Shown: positions 27,122-36,322 of the stretch, one piece after another
Position numbering within the stretch: position 1 is the first letter of the stretch
Layout of the letters: each line of letters opens with the position of its first letter
Origin: CAWVSB01 sp046710535
GTDB taxonomy: Bacteria > Pseudomonadota > Gammaproteobacteria > Pseudomonadales > CAWVSB01
Length of the DNA stretch: 64,000 bases
Direction: 5' to 3'
Assembly (NCBI GenBank): GCA_046710535.1
Contig: JBKEHH010000002.1
Coordinates: 1 to 64,000 of the forward strand
Notes under the pieces: model-generated
What the model was told of the DNA's origin: nothing
Databases searched by the model: none
What the model saw: only the letters and a program-made list of their open reading frames with translations
Program-made: the position numbers and the translations under genes

Positions 27122-28030
27122 ATGGAATATCTTAGAACTCCCGACAACTGCTTCGAAAATTTACCCGGCTATTTATTTGCGGCCAATTATATTTCTGTTG
27201 CCGACGGCGAAGGTGGTGAGCTTAGAGTTCATTATTTGGATGAAGGTCCTAGCGACGCTGCCCCAGTTTTATTGATGCATGGCGAACCGTCTTGGAGCTA
27301 TCTATATCGCAAGATGATTCCTATATTGGTGGCGGCTGGGCACCGCGTTATTGCGCCAGACTTAATTGGTATTGGTAAGTCAGATAAGCCAACTAAGCGC
27401 GATGACTATACCTATCAACGCCATGTTGATTGGATGACATCAATATTAACTCAGTTAGATTTGAAAAATACGACGCTGGTTTGCCAAGATTAGGGCGGTC
27501 TAATTGGGTTGCGCTTATTGGCGGAAAATAATGACCGATTTGCTAGGGTTGTGGTGGCGAATACTATGTTGCCAACGGGCGATGAGCCAGCTGGAGAAGC
27601 ATTTTTGAATTGGTTGAAGTTCTCACAGGAAGTTCCTACCTTTCCAGTTGGGCAAATTATCAAAGGCGCTAATGTGACTGAGATACCGTAAAATGTATTA
27701 GCCGCCTACGATGCACCGTACCCTGATGAAAGCTATAAGGAAGGCGCACGGCAATTCCCGATCTTGTTACCGATTACTCCTGACAATCCAGCTGTAGGCA
27801 AGAACAAGGCGGCCTGGGAGAATTTAAAGCAATGGACTAAACCAATGCTAACTGCATTTAGCGACAGCGACCCTATTATGGCCGGTGGCGATAAAATATT
27901 TCAAAAGTTAGTGCCGGGCACTGAAGGTCAAGACCATACAACCATTGTTAATGCTGGGCATTTCTTGCAAGAAGACCAAGGCGAAGATTTAGCCAATGTA
28001 GTGGCGACATTTATTGCTGCTAATAGTTGA
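27122..28030 (+). pseudogene. Haloalkane dehalogenase with two in-frame stop codons
   Basis: The single frame encodes a haloalkane dehalogenase (alpha/beta hydrolase that releases halide from haloalkanes) along its whole length of about 300 codons. It has HGEPSWSYLYRK at the oxyanion hole, the nucleophile Asp123 in VCQD, and the catalytic His region NAGHFLQEDQGE. TAG at 27491-27493 replaces the Trp that follows the nucleophile, one of the two halide-binding tryptophans in this family. TAA at 27689-27691 interrupts EIP-NVLAAYDAPYPD. No frameshift is present. Both stops remove activity unless they are read through, so I call it a young pseudogene. Confidence 0.9.
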
Positions 28031-28045
28031 CAGCTAAACTATTGT

Positions 28046-29392
28046 TTAGGCTGCTACTAATGGCTGCGTAAGTGCACTTCTGAGCCAGAAATAAGCCAGT
28101 ACACCGGTTATGGCATTTGCTGCTGTCATGCCAATAAACAAGCCCGGCAAGCCCCAAAAGTGTTGCGCCACCAATGCCAGCGGTAAGTAAATTACTAAGG
28201 CCCGCAATATTGAAATAGCCATGGCAGGGAAAGGCTTACCCAAACCATTAAAGCTAGCGTTAACTGACATGACCAAACCATATAGTCCATAACTGACTGG
28301 GGTAATAGTTAAGTAAATAGCAGCGACCTCGATAACCTCGGGTGAATCAGTAAACCAGCCGACGACAGTATCTTTAGCTAGCCATAGTATAACTGCCATT
28401 GCCGCGCCAAATAATAAGCAAAATTTTACAATACTATTTAGTGCTTGTAGCTGGCGATGACGATATTCGCCCGCCATATTTTGCCCCATAAATGGACCGA
28501 CCACGCCCGATAGTGCAAAAAATGTAATTAACATAATAGGTTCAATTCGGATCGCCACCCCAAACCCAGCGACAGCATCAACTCCGTGTGTCGCGATTAG
28601 CGCAACGCTTATGCCACTGGCTAATGGAATAATCATATTAGTGCCCATGGCGGGCAGGGCAATGTGAAGAACGCCTTTCCAGGCATTGGTCAAAGCTGAC
28701 CACTTAACATGCGGCCAAGAAATTAAGCGATAGGTTTTACTGGCCAGATATAAGCCAGCAAAAGTCATCACGCCTCGAGTAATAAATGTTGCCCAGGCGG
28801 CGCCAGCAATTTCCATACGAGGAAATATTCCCCAGCCAAAAATTAATAGCGGATCTAATATGGCATTAAATATTGCTGAAACAAACATCAGGGTGCCAGC
28901 GATACCGTTATTGCCGGTTGAGCGAAAGGTTGCTGATAGAGCCATTGATGCGATAACAAAAGGGGTGTTCAAATACCATACCGACATATAGTCATTAATT
29001 AGCGGCAGTAGTTCTGGTTTAGCGCCCAGCAATAGAAATAGCGGGTCGATAGTGAGTAGGCCTAAAATCATCATGGAGAAAGACAAAGCCAGTGAAAGTA
29101 AAATCGCATCGCCTGCCATTTGTCTGGCTTCGCCGATTTTAGATTGGCCTAGCAGCCTCGCCATCAGTGATGAAGTCCCGGCGCCCATGCCTATCGCCAT
29201 GCTGGTGACTACCATAACCACCGGGAAGGTAAAGCTCATGGCGGCCAGTTGGTCGCCGCCAAGTTGAGCCACAAAGTAAGTATCTACCGCATTGAATGAC
29301 ATAGTAGCCAGTAGCCCCCATACCATTGGCAAAGCCATACGGTATAAAGTGTTGGCGGGGTCGCCACTGGTAAAAGATACGCTTTGTTTCAC
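28046..29392 (-). CDS. MATE family efflux transporter
   Basis: A 448-residue inner-membrane protein with 12 hydrophobic segments in two similar halves, the MATE layout. Family features include LPMVWGLLATMSFNAVDTYFVAQLG in helix 1 and FRSTGNNGIAGTLMFVSAIFNAILDPLLIFGWG in helices 5-6. Such proteins export drugs or metabolites in exchange for Na+ or H+. The substrate is unknown. It is convergent with the dehalogenase pseudogene. Confidence 0.94.
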   Translation of the reverse strand: MKQSVSFTSGDPANTLYRMALPMVWGLLATMSFNAVDTYFVAQLGGDQLAAMSFTFPVVMVVTSMAIGMGAGTSSLMARLLGQSKIGEARQMAGDAILLSLALSFSMMILGLLTIDPLFLLLGAKPELLPLINDYMSVWYLNTPFVIASMALSATFRSTGNNGIAGTLMFVSAIFNAILDPLLIFGWGIFPRMEIAGAAWATFITRGVMTFAGLYLASKTYRLISWPHVKWSALTNAWKGVLHIALPAMGTNMIIPLASGISVALIATHGVDAVAGFGVAIRIEPIMLITFFALSGVVGPFMGQNMAGEYRHRQLQALNSIVKFCLLFGAAMAVILWLAKDTVVGWFTDSPEVIEVAAIYLTITPVSYGLYGLVMSVNASFNGLGKPFPAMAISILRALVIYLPLALVAQHFWGLPGLFIGMTAANAITGVLAYFWLRSALTQPLVAA

Positions 29393-29496
29393 TGAGAGCT
29401 CAATAATTAAGAGATATTTTTGACCTGCGTATTAAAGCATATTTAGCGCTGTCGCTCATGGGGTATTAATACAGCGCGACCAGGTATTTTACTGAA

Positions 29497-30624
29497 TCAG
29501 AAAGCTAGCCAAAATTGAGTAACTGCATCTTCGTTATGGATATCAAACACGCTCAAATGGGTGCCAGCTTCAGTAATATTTAACTCGATAAAACCCTCTT
29601 GCGCGAGAGCAAAGCGGGTGTTTTCTGAATGCCATACGCCGGTCACCTTGCTGCTATTGCCGGCACCGCTAACGATAGTGTATTCAGGTCCGTAGTCGTG
29701 CGGGCGCCGAAATACTTGCAGGTTGTGGTCATGGCCAGCGGCAAAAATAACGTGGTCGTAAGCAGAGGTAATTTCGTTGATTCCGTCTATCATCGACGCA
29801 TAATCTGGGTGAAATATGTCTTGTTCGGTAACATCATAAAATAAGTCAATAATGTTAATAACAAACCAATAACCGAAGCTAGTGATATAGCCACTATGTG
29901 GGCCGTTGGTTTCTAATGGATGGTGGGCGGTAATCAGCGTTAAGCTGTTAGGCTGCTCAAATTTTATTTTTGCCAAAATAGTATCGAGCGCTGTAAAAGC
30001 ATCTTTTCTGTCGGTGTTGTTTGCTTCGCGCAGCCATTCGGAATCTAAAAACACTATACTCACGCCATCTAAGTCAATGCTTTGCGGCATCGGCTCACGT
30101 CCTTTGCGGTATGGTTTGAATGATGTGTCGACGTTGTTTTTTACCGAGTAGTCATGAATATGCTGCGACTGGCTGTCTACTTCGGTGGCATACCAGTCAT
30201 GGTTACCCGGCACAAAAAACATCTTGGCGCCGGACTGTTTTGCCGCTTCTAATTGGGCATCTAAAAAAGAAATACTTTCGAGTTGGCCTTGATTAAATTC
30301 GGTTTGCTCACCCTCCAGTCGGGGGTAGCCTGCCATATAAATATTATCGCCTAAGGCTATGATTGTTGTTTTTTCTGGAATAATTTTGGCGCGGTCAATA
30401 ATTTTGTTAATACTAGGCTGAAGCGGGTCTAATGCAGAATGCCCTGCATCGCCAAGTAAAATAATACGCTGTAATACTTCATCACCAGTTGGCGCTGGCG
30501 CTACTTTTTCATTAACCAACGCCAGATAAGGTTCGTCATGAGACGGAGCTATAGTTGGGTTGATAAACACCGCTAGGGTAAGCAGTAAAATGACTACAAC
30601 TAGGCCAAGACCAATGTTTTTCAT
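29497..30624 (-). CDS. Calcineurin-like metallophosphoesterase, membrane-anchored
   Basis: A 375-residue protein with one N-terminal hydrophobic segment (LGLVVVILLLTLAVFI) that should place the enzyme in the periplasm. The five phosphoesterase blocks appear in order: LLGDAGHS, LGDNIY, PGNHDWYA, TAHHPLETNG and AAGHDHNLQVF, so the two-metal site is complete. It resembles purple acid phosphatase-like hydrolases; the substrate is not determined. Confidence 0.88.
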   Translation of the reverse strand: MKNIGLGLVVVILLLTLAVFINPTIAPSHDEPYLALVNEKVAPAPTGDEVLQRIILLGDAGHSALDPLQPSINKIIDRAKIIPEKTTIIALGDNIYMAGYPRLEGEQTEFNQGQLESISFLDAQLEAAKQSGAKMFFVPGNHDWYATEVDSQSQHIHDYSVKNNVDTSFKPYRKGREPMPQSIDLDGVSIVFLDSEWLREANNTDRKDAFTALDTILAKIKFEQPNSLTLITAHHPLETNGPHSGYITSFGYWFVINIIDLFYDVTEQDIFHPDYASMIDGINEITSAYDHVIFAAGHDHNLQVFRRPHDYGPEYTIVSGAGNSSKVTGVWHSENTRFALAQEGFIELNITEAGTHLSVFDIHNEDAVTQFWLAF

Positions 30625-30706
30625 TATTATTGCTCTAATAATTCTATAGGCATGTTATATACCGGTCGCCGTTAGATGTGTACTTACTGTTTTGTTATTG
30701 GGAAGC

Positions 30707-31462
30707 CTAATTATCAAATTTTCCGTTTAAGTCCCAAGAATACTTATTGTGCTCAATTTCATAATCACCTTTGCGCAGCTCAGTGGCTAAGGTTTTATCA
30801 TCAATATGGTCGGCAACAAAGCTAGCTACTGAGCTACCATCTAATTCAAAATCTTCACTAAACCATTGAAATATTTTTGATAGATAAGCAGTGTTCTCTG
30901 CGCGATCAAAGTGATTTCTATCAGTGTTATTAATGAATTGACGAGTTACTGTGTCGAATTGTTGTTTAAGGTCTGATGCGGTATATATTGTGTTGAGTAA
31001 TTTTGGACAAGATAGGGCTGCGCATACTAGCGCAAAGTGAATTCGAGGTTCGTTTAGAGGGCGAATTATTTTATGCTCTAAATCGCTAAGGTTAACATTC
31101 TGCCCTGCGACATTGTATTGTGGCCCTTTAAAAAAACCTATGCGGCTGAACACATTGCTAGGTGACTTACCGGTTAAAATCGTTTTAATGACTAAAGCAT
31201 TGTAGCTGTTGATATAGAAAACTAGTTGTTCGGTTGTTGAGTTTAAAGATTGTGGGTCAGTATTAGCGATAACTTCAATGATGGTGTCAATTTGGTCTGT
31301 TGCGGCGATAGCATCGTAATTAACAAAGCCATTGTCGGTTACTGTTGCTTGCAGTATTTTATCCCACGCTTCCCAGCTAGCTGCGTCGGCGCGAGCAAAA
31401 CTTGCTGCGAGTAAGGTGAAAGCTATCACGATAGTGAAGTTAATGTTTTTTGATAATGTCAC
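30707..31462 (-). CDS. DUF547 family secreted protein
   Basis: A 251-residue protein with a signal peptide (FTIVIAFTLLAASFARADA) and the DUF547 core: LVFYINSYNALVIKTIL, FKGPQYNVAGQNVNLSDLEHKII and HFALVCAALSCPKL. Conserved His and Cys residues of that family are present, and a cysteine peptidase-like role has been proposed, but no function is established. I chose GTG at 31462, preceded by AGG, because it places a normal signal peptide at the N-terminus; longer reading adds an unlikely leader. Confidence 0.82.
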   Translation of the reverse strand: MTLSKNINFTIVIAFTLLAASFARADAASWEAWDKILQATVTDNGFVNYDAIAATDQIDTIIEVIANTDPQSLNSTTEQLVFYINSYNALVIKTILTGKSPSNVFSRIGFFKGPQYNVAGQNVNLSDLEHKIIRPLNEPRIHFALVCAALSCPKLLNTIYTASDLKQQFDTVTRQFINNTDRNHFDRAENTAYLSKIFQWFSEDFELDGSSVASFVADHIDDKTLATELRKGDYEIEHNKYSWDLNGKFDN

Positions 31463-31631
31463 ATTTGTAAGCCTGAGTGAGCGTAAAATAACTAGATAGT
31501 AAAGCAGCCTATTAAGTGACAACAAAAATCAAAAATAGTTGAATAATTGAGCAGCAATCAGGAGTTAAGTGTCAGGAGAATATTGGCGGCTGCTTAGTCA
31601 GTCAGAAAAGGCAGCAAAAAAGCGTAAACTA

Positions 31632-31862
31632 TTAGCTTCCCCAGTTGCCAATAAACGTCGCGATGCCTTCCTCTTTGATGGCACTACGACCTTCTGCTAG
31701 CGCATCGCCACTACTTGCAAATGGGTCTTCCCAAACGGTGTTGTTGCCATCTTTATCTACCAGCTGTAACCACCACTTATCATCTTGGTCGCTAGACACC
31801 TGTAGCTCTATAGATTGATCGTCTTGGGTAATCGTCTCGCTAATAGTCTGCTCGTCACTCAC
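31632..31862 (-). CDS. Small acidic protein following tatC
   Basis: A 76-residue acidic cytosolic protein, rich in Asp, Glu and Trp, that I cannot assign. Short motifs are DDKWWLQLVDKDGNNTVWEDPF and the C-terminal IKEEGIATFIGNWGS. Its ATG overlaps the tatC stop by 4 bp, so it is translationally coupled to the Tat operon. It could simply be a passenger or a Tat-linked accessory factor. Confidence 0.7.
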   Translation of the reverse strand: MSDEQTISETITQDDQSIELQVSSDQDDKWWLQLVDKDGNNTVWEDPFASSGDALAEGRSAIKEEGIATFIGNWGS

Positions 31863-32638
31863 GATGCTTCTCCAGATTTATTTTCAGCCTCACTTGCAGG
31901 CGTCTTTTTTGTTATCAGCCGACTAGCAATAATGCCAATTTCAAATAATAGCCATACAGGAACTGCCAGTAAGGTTTGGCTGATAATGTCTGGCGGGGTT
32001 AGTAGCATACCAACAACAAAGCAGCCAATAATTACATAAGGCCGCTTAGCAGCTAACGAGTCAGGAGTAGACATGCCTGTAGAAACTATTAATATTGTAG
32101 CAATAGGTATTTCGAAAGCGATACCAAACGCAAAAAATAATTTAAGGATAAAATCTAAGTAGCTATTAATGTCCGTCATTATGGTGACGCCTTCAGGCGC
32201 AACGCTGGTAAAGAAACCGAATACTAATGGGAAGACTACGTAATAGGCGAATAAAATTCCTGCATAAAATAACAATATGCTTGAAGCTAAAATTGGAATC
32301 GCTAGGCGCTTTTCATGACGGTACATGCCAGGAGCTATAAATGACCAGACTTGATGCAATAAAAATGGAATGGCTAAAAATATGGATACAAATAGCGTCA
32401 GCTTAAATGGGGTTAAAAAAGGTGATGCAACTTCAGTTGCAATCATTGATGTGCCTTCAGGTAAAAACTGGCGCAATGGCTCTGAGGCAATAGTGTAAAT
32501 TTCGTTAGCAAAAGAAAACAAGCATAAGAAAATAATCAACACTGCTAAAATTCCGCGCAACAGACGGTCACGTAGTTCAGTTAAATGCGCAACTAGTGGC
32601 TGGCTTACATCTTCGGGTTTAAGGTTGTCGTCTGTCAT
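31859..32638 (-). CDS. tatC: Sec-independent translocase subunit TatC
   Basis: Polytopic receptor of the twin-arginine pathway that binds RR signal peptides. The 259 residues contain six membrane helices and the family markers HLTELRDRLLRG, FLPEGTSM, APGMYRHEKR and FGIAFEIPI, where the last contains the conserved Glu of the binding site. The gene ends in a short acidic cytosolic tail. It follows tatB after 2 bp. Confidence 0.97.
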   Translation of the reverse strand: MTDDNLKPEDVSQPLVAHLTELRDRLLRGILAVLIIFLCLFSFANEIYTIASEPLRQFLPEGTSMIATEVASPFLTPFKLTLFVSIFLAIPFLLHQVWSFIAPGMYRHEKRLAIPILASSILLFYAGILFAYYVVFPLVFGFFTSVAPEGVTIMTDINSYLDFILKLFFAFGIAFEIPIATILIVSTGMSTPDSLAAKRPYVIIGCFVVGMLLTPPDIISQTLLAVPVWLLFEIGIIASRLITKKTPASEAENKSGEAS

Positions 32639-32640
32639 TG

Positions 32641-33003
32641 CTAGTTAGCTTGCGAGCTCTTGTCGCTGCTGTTTTTTTCACTGCGGTCACTGTCGTCGAT
32701 AGTTGTATTGTTAATGTCATATTCTAAGTCGGTAAGACTAGAGCGCACTTCATCTAAATCTTCTTTTAGCTCTTTGCCGCCTTCTTCTAACTGTTTCATT
32801 ATTGAGCTGTTGTGTGCATCTTGGCGCAGTTCTTCAATGTTAACTTCTTTGGCCAGCTCTTCTTTTAAACTATTAAATGAGCGTTTTAGCTGGCTAAGTT
32901 TTCGACTACCCGAAGTTATGGCTCCAGGCAAACGCTCTGGCCCAAGTACCAGTAATGCAATCACTGCAATAACCAGCAATTCTGTAAAACCGATATCAAA
33001 CAT
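32641..33003 (-). CDS. tatB: Sec-independent translocase subunit TatB
   Basis: A 120-residue single-helix protein that works with TatC in substrate recognition. It begins MFDIGFTELLVIAVIALLVLGPERLPG, with the conserved Glu8 and the Gly-Pro hinge, then an amphipathic helix and a charged Ser/Asp-rich tail. The start overlaps the tatA stop by 1 bp. Confidence 0.96.
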   Translation of the reverse strand: MFDIGFTELLVIAVIALLVLGPERLPGAITSGSRKLSQLKRSFNSLKEELAKEVNIEELRQDAHNSSIMKQLEEGGKELKEDLDEVRSSLTDLEYDINNTTIDDSDRSEKNSSDKSSQAN

Positions 33004-33209
33004 TAAGCGCTTTTGTTCTCGTCACTTTTTTCAACAGCAGCGTCAGATTCATCTTTTTTATCATCTTGATCTTTGACTGATTTTTTAAAACCCTTAATAG
33101 CCGAACCTAAGTCGCTACCTATGCTGCCTAAACGTTTAGTGCCAAATAATAGAACTACTATAGCCAATACAATTAATAGCTGCCAAATACTAATGCCGCC
33201 TAAACCCAT
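33003..33209 (-). CDS. tatA: Sec-independent translocase subunit TatA
   Basis: A 68-residue pore-forming subunit: short N-terminal helix (SIWQLLIVLAIVVLLFG), the FGTKRL hinge, the amphipathic helix GSDLGSAIKGFKKSV and an acidic/Lys tail. It lies 9 bp after hisE on the same strand, the order seen in Pseudomonas. Confidence 0.96.
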   Translation of the reverse strand: MGLGGISIWQLLIVLAIVVLLFGTKRLGSIGSDLGSAIKGFKKSVKDQDDKKDESDAAVEKSDENKSA

Positions 33210-33218
33210 GATATTCTC

Positions 33219-33569
33219 CTAGTTGCTAGTTTGTGTGTTATTTGAACGAGAAGCTTTTTCTTCTAGCCCGGGTAAATCAAATCGTTTCTCTAGCTCTTTT
33301 AAAACAGCAGAAGAATCTTCACCTAAGTTAGACAGCATCACTAAGGTGTGAAACCATAAATCTGCTGTTTCACCAATTAACTCTTTAGTATTACCACTAG
33401 TGGCTGCATCTTTTGCTGCCAAAATAGTCTCAGTCGCTTCTTCACCAATTTTTTCTAAAATTTTATTCAAGCCTTTATGATGCAAACTTGCCACATAAGA
33501 ACTGTTGGGATCAGCATCTGCTTTACGCTGATTCAGTACTTTAGTTAATTGCGTCAGTACATCACTCAT
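33219..33569 (-). CDS. hisE: Phosphoribosyl-ATP pyrophosphatase
   Basis: Second step of histidine synthesis: hydrolyses phosphoribosyl-ATP to phosphoribosyl-AMP. The 116-residue protein shows the MazG-like helical fold with KILEKIGEEATETILAAKD and ETADLWFHTLVML, which hold the acidic metal ligands. I chose MSDVLTQL at 33569. It follows hisI almost directly, so the two steps are encoded by separate adjacent genes and not by a hisIE fusion. Confidence 0.95.
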   Translation of the reverse strand: MSDVLTQLTKVLNQRKADADPNSSYVASLHHKGLNKILEKIGEEATETILAAKDAATSGNTKELIGETADLWFHTLVMLSNLGEDSSAVLKELEKRFDLPGLEEKASRSNNTQTSN

Positions 33570-33570
33570 A

Positions 33571-33957
33571 TCATTTTCCGTAAATCTCAATTGGGTCTTT
33601 GATTACATCGCTGACGGTTTCCCATGCACCATTTTTCCACTGGCGATAAAAACAGCTGCGTCTACCAGTGTGGCAGGCGATATCGCCAAGTTGCTCTATC
33701 TTAAGTACCACCACATCTGCATCGCAATCTAGGGCGATACTTTTAACAATCTGTACGTGGCCAGAGCTTTCGCCTTTGTGCCAAAGCTGCTGGCGTGAGC
33801 GTGACCAATATACCGCTCGGTTCAGTTCAGCGGTTAAGCTTAAAGCGTCACTATTCATCCAGGCCATCATCAATATTTCGCCGGTTTGCCAGTCTTGGGC
33901 AATGGCAGGTATTAGACCGTCGTCGGTCCACTTTATAGAATCTAGTAATGCGCTCAC
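33571..33957 (-). CDS. hisI: Phosphoribosyl-AMP cyclohydrolase
   Basis: Opens the adenine ring of phosphoribosyl-AMP in histidine synthesis. The 128 residues contain the family core VYWSRSRQQLWHKGESSGH, the metal-binding DCDADVVVLKIEQ and the cysteines of the zinc site in ACHTGRRSCFYR. It lies between ubiB and hisE on the same strand, and a 70-bp gap separates it from ubiB. Confidence 0.96.
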   Translation of the reverse strand: MSALLDSIKWTDDGLIPAIAQDWQTGEILMMAWMNSDALSLTAELNRAVYWSRSRQQLWHKGESSGHVQIVKSIALDCDADVVVLKIEQLGDIACHTGRRSCFYRQWKNGAWETVSDVIKDPIEIYGK

Positions 33958-34027
33958 TCGAGTGCTCCGTAATTAGGGACTTATTATTGCACAACTAGTG
34001 GCTAAGAGTTAACCGCTGAACGTTAAG

Positions 34028-35665
34028 TTATAGGCGCAATAATACTATTGCAGCAACAACAAATAAACCAATGCTTAATGGTGGCAGGGCTGCAATGCTT
34101 GCCAATATTTGGGGCTGCGCAACCACCACGCCTGCTGCGATGGTTATGATACCCGTTAATAGGCGTTTGCTGCGCTTGTGTTCGGTTTTCAGCTCGGCGC
34201 GGACTTTGTTTAGTTGGGTTTGTTGGCCGCTAACTAAGTCGTTTAAGTTGCTACCTTGATTTAAGCTTTCAAACACCATGTCGGGGACCTGTGGCAGTTG
34301 TTCTAGCCATTGTGGCGCATATTGGCGCAGTTGTTCGATAATATTTTTTGGCATAAAACGGTCTTGATGCCACTTTTCTAAATAGGGTTTAGCGGTATCC
34401 CATAGTGATAGATCGGGATATAGCTCGCGTCCTAGACCTTCGATGTTAAGCAATGTTTTTTGCAGCAGTACCAATGAAGGTTGGATTTCCATATCGAAGC
34501 GGCGCGCAGTTTGGAATAGATATAGCAAAATTTGTCCAAACGAGATTTCGCCTAAAGGTTTTTCAAAAATCGGTTCACAGGCAGAGCGAATCGCGGTTTC
34601 AAATTCCGACACCTTTGTCGTTGGCGGCACCCAACCACATTCCACATGCAGTTTGGCCACGGTGTGGTAGTCACGGTCAAAAATCGCCATTAGGTTGCGG
34701 CCTAAATAGTAGCGCTCAAAATCAGACAGACTTCCGATAATCGCGCAGTCTATGCCAATGTATTGAGGGTTTTTAGGATCACGACGGGAGATAAAAATAT
34801 TGCCTGGATGCATGTCGGCATGAAAAAAGTTGTCACGAAATACTTGAGTGAAAAATATTTCTACACCACGTTCGGCTAACAGTTTCATGTCAGTGCCTTG
34901 GGCTTTTAAGGCTTCAATATCTGACACAGGGATGCCTTCAATGCGCTCAACCACTAATACATTTTTACGGCAATAGTCGAAATGTACCTCAGGTACATAC
35001 AGCAGGTCAGAGTCAATAAAGTTACGTCGTAGTTGTGAGGTGTTGCCCGCTTCGCGCTGCAAATCTAGCTCATCTAATATGGTCAGCTTGTAGTCGTTAA
35101 CTACTTCTACTGGATGCAGGCGTTTGCCGTCGGGTATATATTTTTCTACTAGCTTAGCCAATGAATTCATTAAGGCTAAGTCTTGGTTAATTATTGACTC
35201 GATATTTGGACGTACTACTTTTACTACAACTTCACAGCCGCTATTTAATGTGGCTGCATGAACTTGAGCGATAGATGCCGATGCTAGCGGCGTCTCGTCA
35301 AAGTGTTTAAACATGGTGGCAGTATCTTCGCCTAATGCTTTTTCAATAATTGCTTTTGATAGCTTGGCGTCAAATGGTGGCACGCTATCTTGCAGCTTAG
35401 CGAGTTCTATTGCGACGTCTGGGGCTAATAAATCGGGACGGGTTGACAGTGCTTGGCCAAATTTAATAAAAATGGGGCCTAAGTTTTCTAGTGTTAATCG
35501 CAGCCGCTCGGCGCGTGCTATTTTTGGCTCTGGTAATAAGCGCAGTGGCGAAACAGCAAATAAAATACGCAATGCAAGTGGCAGTTGTTGCTTGTCTATC
35601 AGTACATCAAGGCGGTATTTGGCCGTGATTCTGACGATAGTAATAAGGCGTCTTAGTTGGCCCAC
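34028..35665 (-). CDS. ubiB: Ubiquinone biosynthesis protein UbiB (atypical kinase/ATPase)
   Basis: A 545-residue ABC1/ADCK-type protein needed for ubiquinone synthesis; its ATPase activity supports lipid-soluble intermediates rather than classical protein phosphorylation. The UbiB-specific KxGQ motif is IFIKFGQALSTRPDLL, the Ala-rich loop is PLASASIAQVH, and the catalytic segment is HADMHPGNIF. Two C-terminal membrane helices follow. It sits in the ubiE-ubiJ-ubiB operon. Confidence 0.97.
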   Translation of the reverse strand: MGQLRRLITIVRITAKYRLDVLIDKQQLPLALRILFAVSPLRLLPEPKIARAERLRLTLENLGPIFIKFGQALSTRPDLLAPDVAIELAKLQDSVPPFDAKLSKAIIEKALGEDTATMFKHFDETPLASASIAQVHAATLNSGCEVVVKVVRPNIESIINQDLALMNSLAKLVEKYIPDGKRLHPVEVVNDYKLTILDELDLQREAGNTSQLRRNFIDSDLLYVPEVHFDYCRKNVLVVERIEGIPVSDIEALKAQGTDMKLLAERGVEIFFTQVFRDNFFHADMHPGNIFISRRDPKNPQYIGIDCAIIGSLSDFERYYLGRNLMAIFDRDYHTVAKLHVECGWVPPTTKVSEFETAIRSACEPIFEKPLGEISFGQILLYLFQTARRFDMEIQPSLVLLQKTLLNIEGLGRELYPDLSLWDTAKPYLEKWHQDRFMPKNIIEQLRQYAPQWLEQLPQVPDMVFESLNQGSNLNDLVSGQQTQLNKVRAELKTEHKRSKRLLTGIITIAAGVVVAQPQILASIAALPPLSIGLFVVAAIVLLRL

Positions 35666-35677
35666 AAATACTCCGTG

Positions 35678-36322
35678 TTAATTAGGTTTACTGGGGCTTG
35701 CTAGTGTGCGGCTGAGCTTGGCAATTTTTGCTGCCAGCCGGTTACTGTCATCAGTTAGTTTGCTAACATCAGCAAAAAAATCGTCTATCTCAGCTCGAGG
35801 CGGCAGCAGACGACCTTCCTCGTGGATATATTCTTCAACTTGGCGCATTAAACTGTTGTGGGTTTGTTTACCCCATTGCAATCCAGTACGCACGGCCTTA
35901 CCTATTTGGTGGGCAGGAATATCTCCAATCACTTCGGCTAACTCTGCTTCCCAGTCTAAGTCTAGATTATGCAAAATTGCTTGCAGCTCTAATAACGACG
36001 CGCTGTCACCTTTTAAGGTTATGTTGCCATTGATCAGTGCAGAGCCTGCATCATTGGCGGTTAGCAATTCGACAAAGTCAGACGGATAGCCGCGAACTTG
36101 AGTAGTGGCGGCGCCCTCATAATGCCCCATTAGCATTAATGTGCTCTCACTTGGCAGAATAAAGAATTGTAAATCTGGACCATCTAAATCGATGCAAAAT
36201 ATCTTGCCATCTAATGCTCTCAGTTTTTTGTAGCTGGCGGAATCGAGCTTTAGCGCCTGGTTAATCGCTTTTTCAAGGGTCCCTATTGCCGCGGTATGTA
36301 AAGCGGGATTGCGGGTTATCAA
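35678..36322 (-). CDS. ubiJ: Ubiquinone biosynthesis accessory factor UbiJ (SCP2 domain)
   Basis: A 214-residue protein with an N-terminal SCP2 lipid-binding domain (about residues 10-115) and a C-terminal helical part ending in a coiled coil. UbiJ scaffolds the soluble Ubi complex and binds ubiquinone intermediates. The start is TTG at 36322, which overlaps the ubiE stop by 4 bp. It fits the ubiE-ubiJ-ubiB order exactly. Confidence 0.93.
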   Translation of the reverse strand: MITRNPALHTAAIGTLEKAINQALKLDSASYKKLRALDGKIFCIDLDGPDLQFFILPSESTLMLMGHYEGAATTQVRGYPSDFVELLTANDAGSALINGNITLKGDSASLLELQAILHNLDLDWEAELAEVIGDIPAHQIGKAVRTGLQWGKQTHNSLMRQVEEYIHEEGRLLPPRAEIDDFFADVSKLTDDSNRLAAKIAKLSRTLASPSKPN

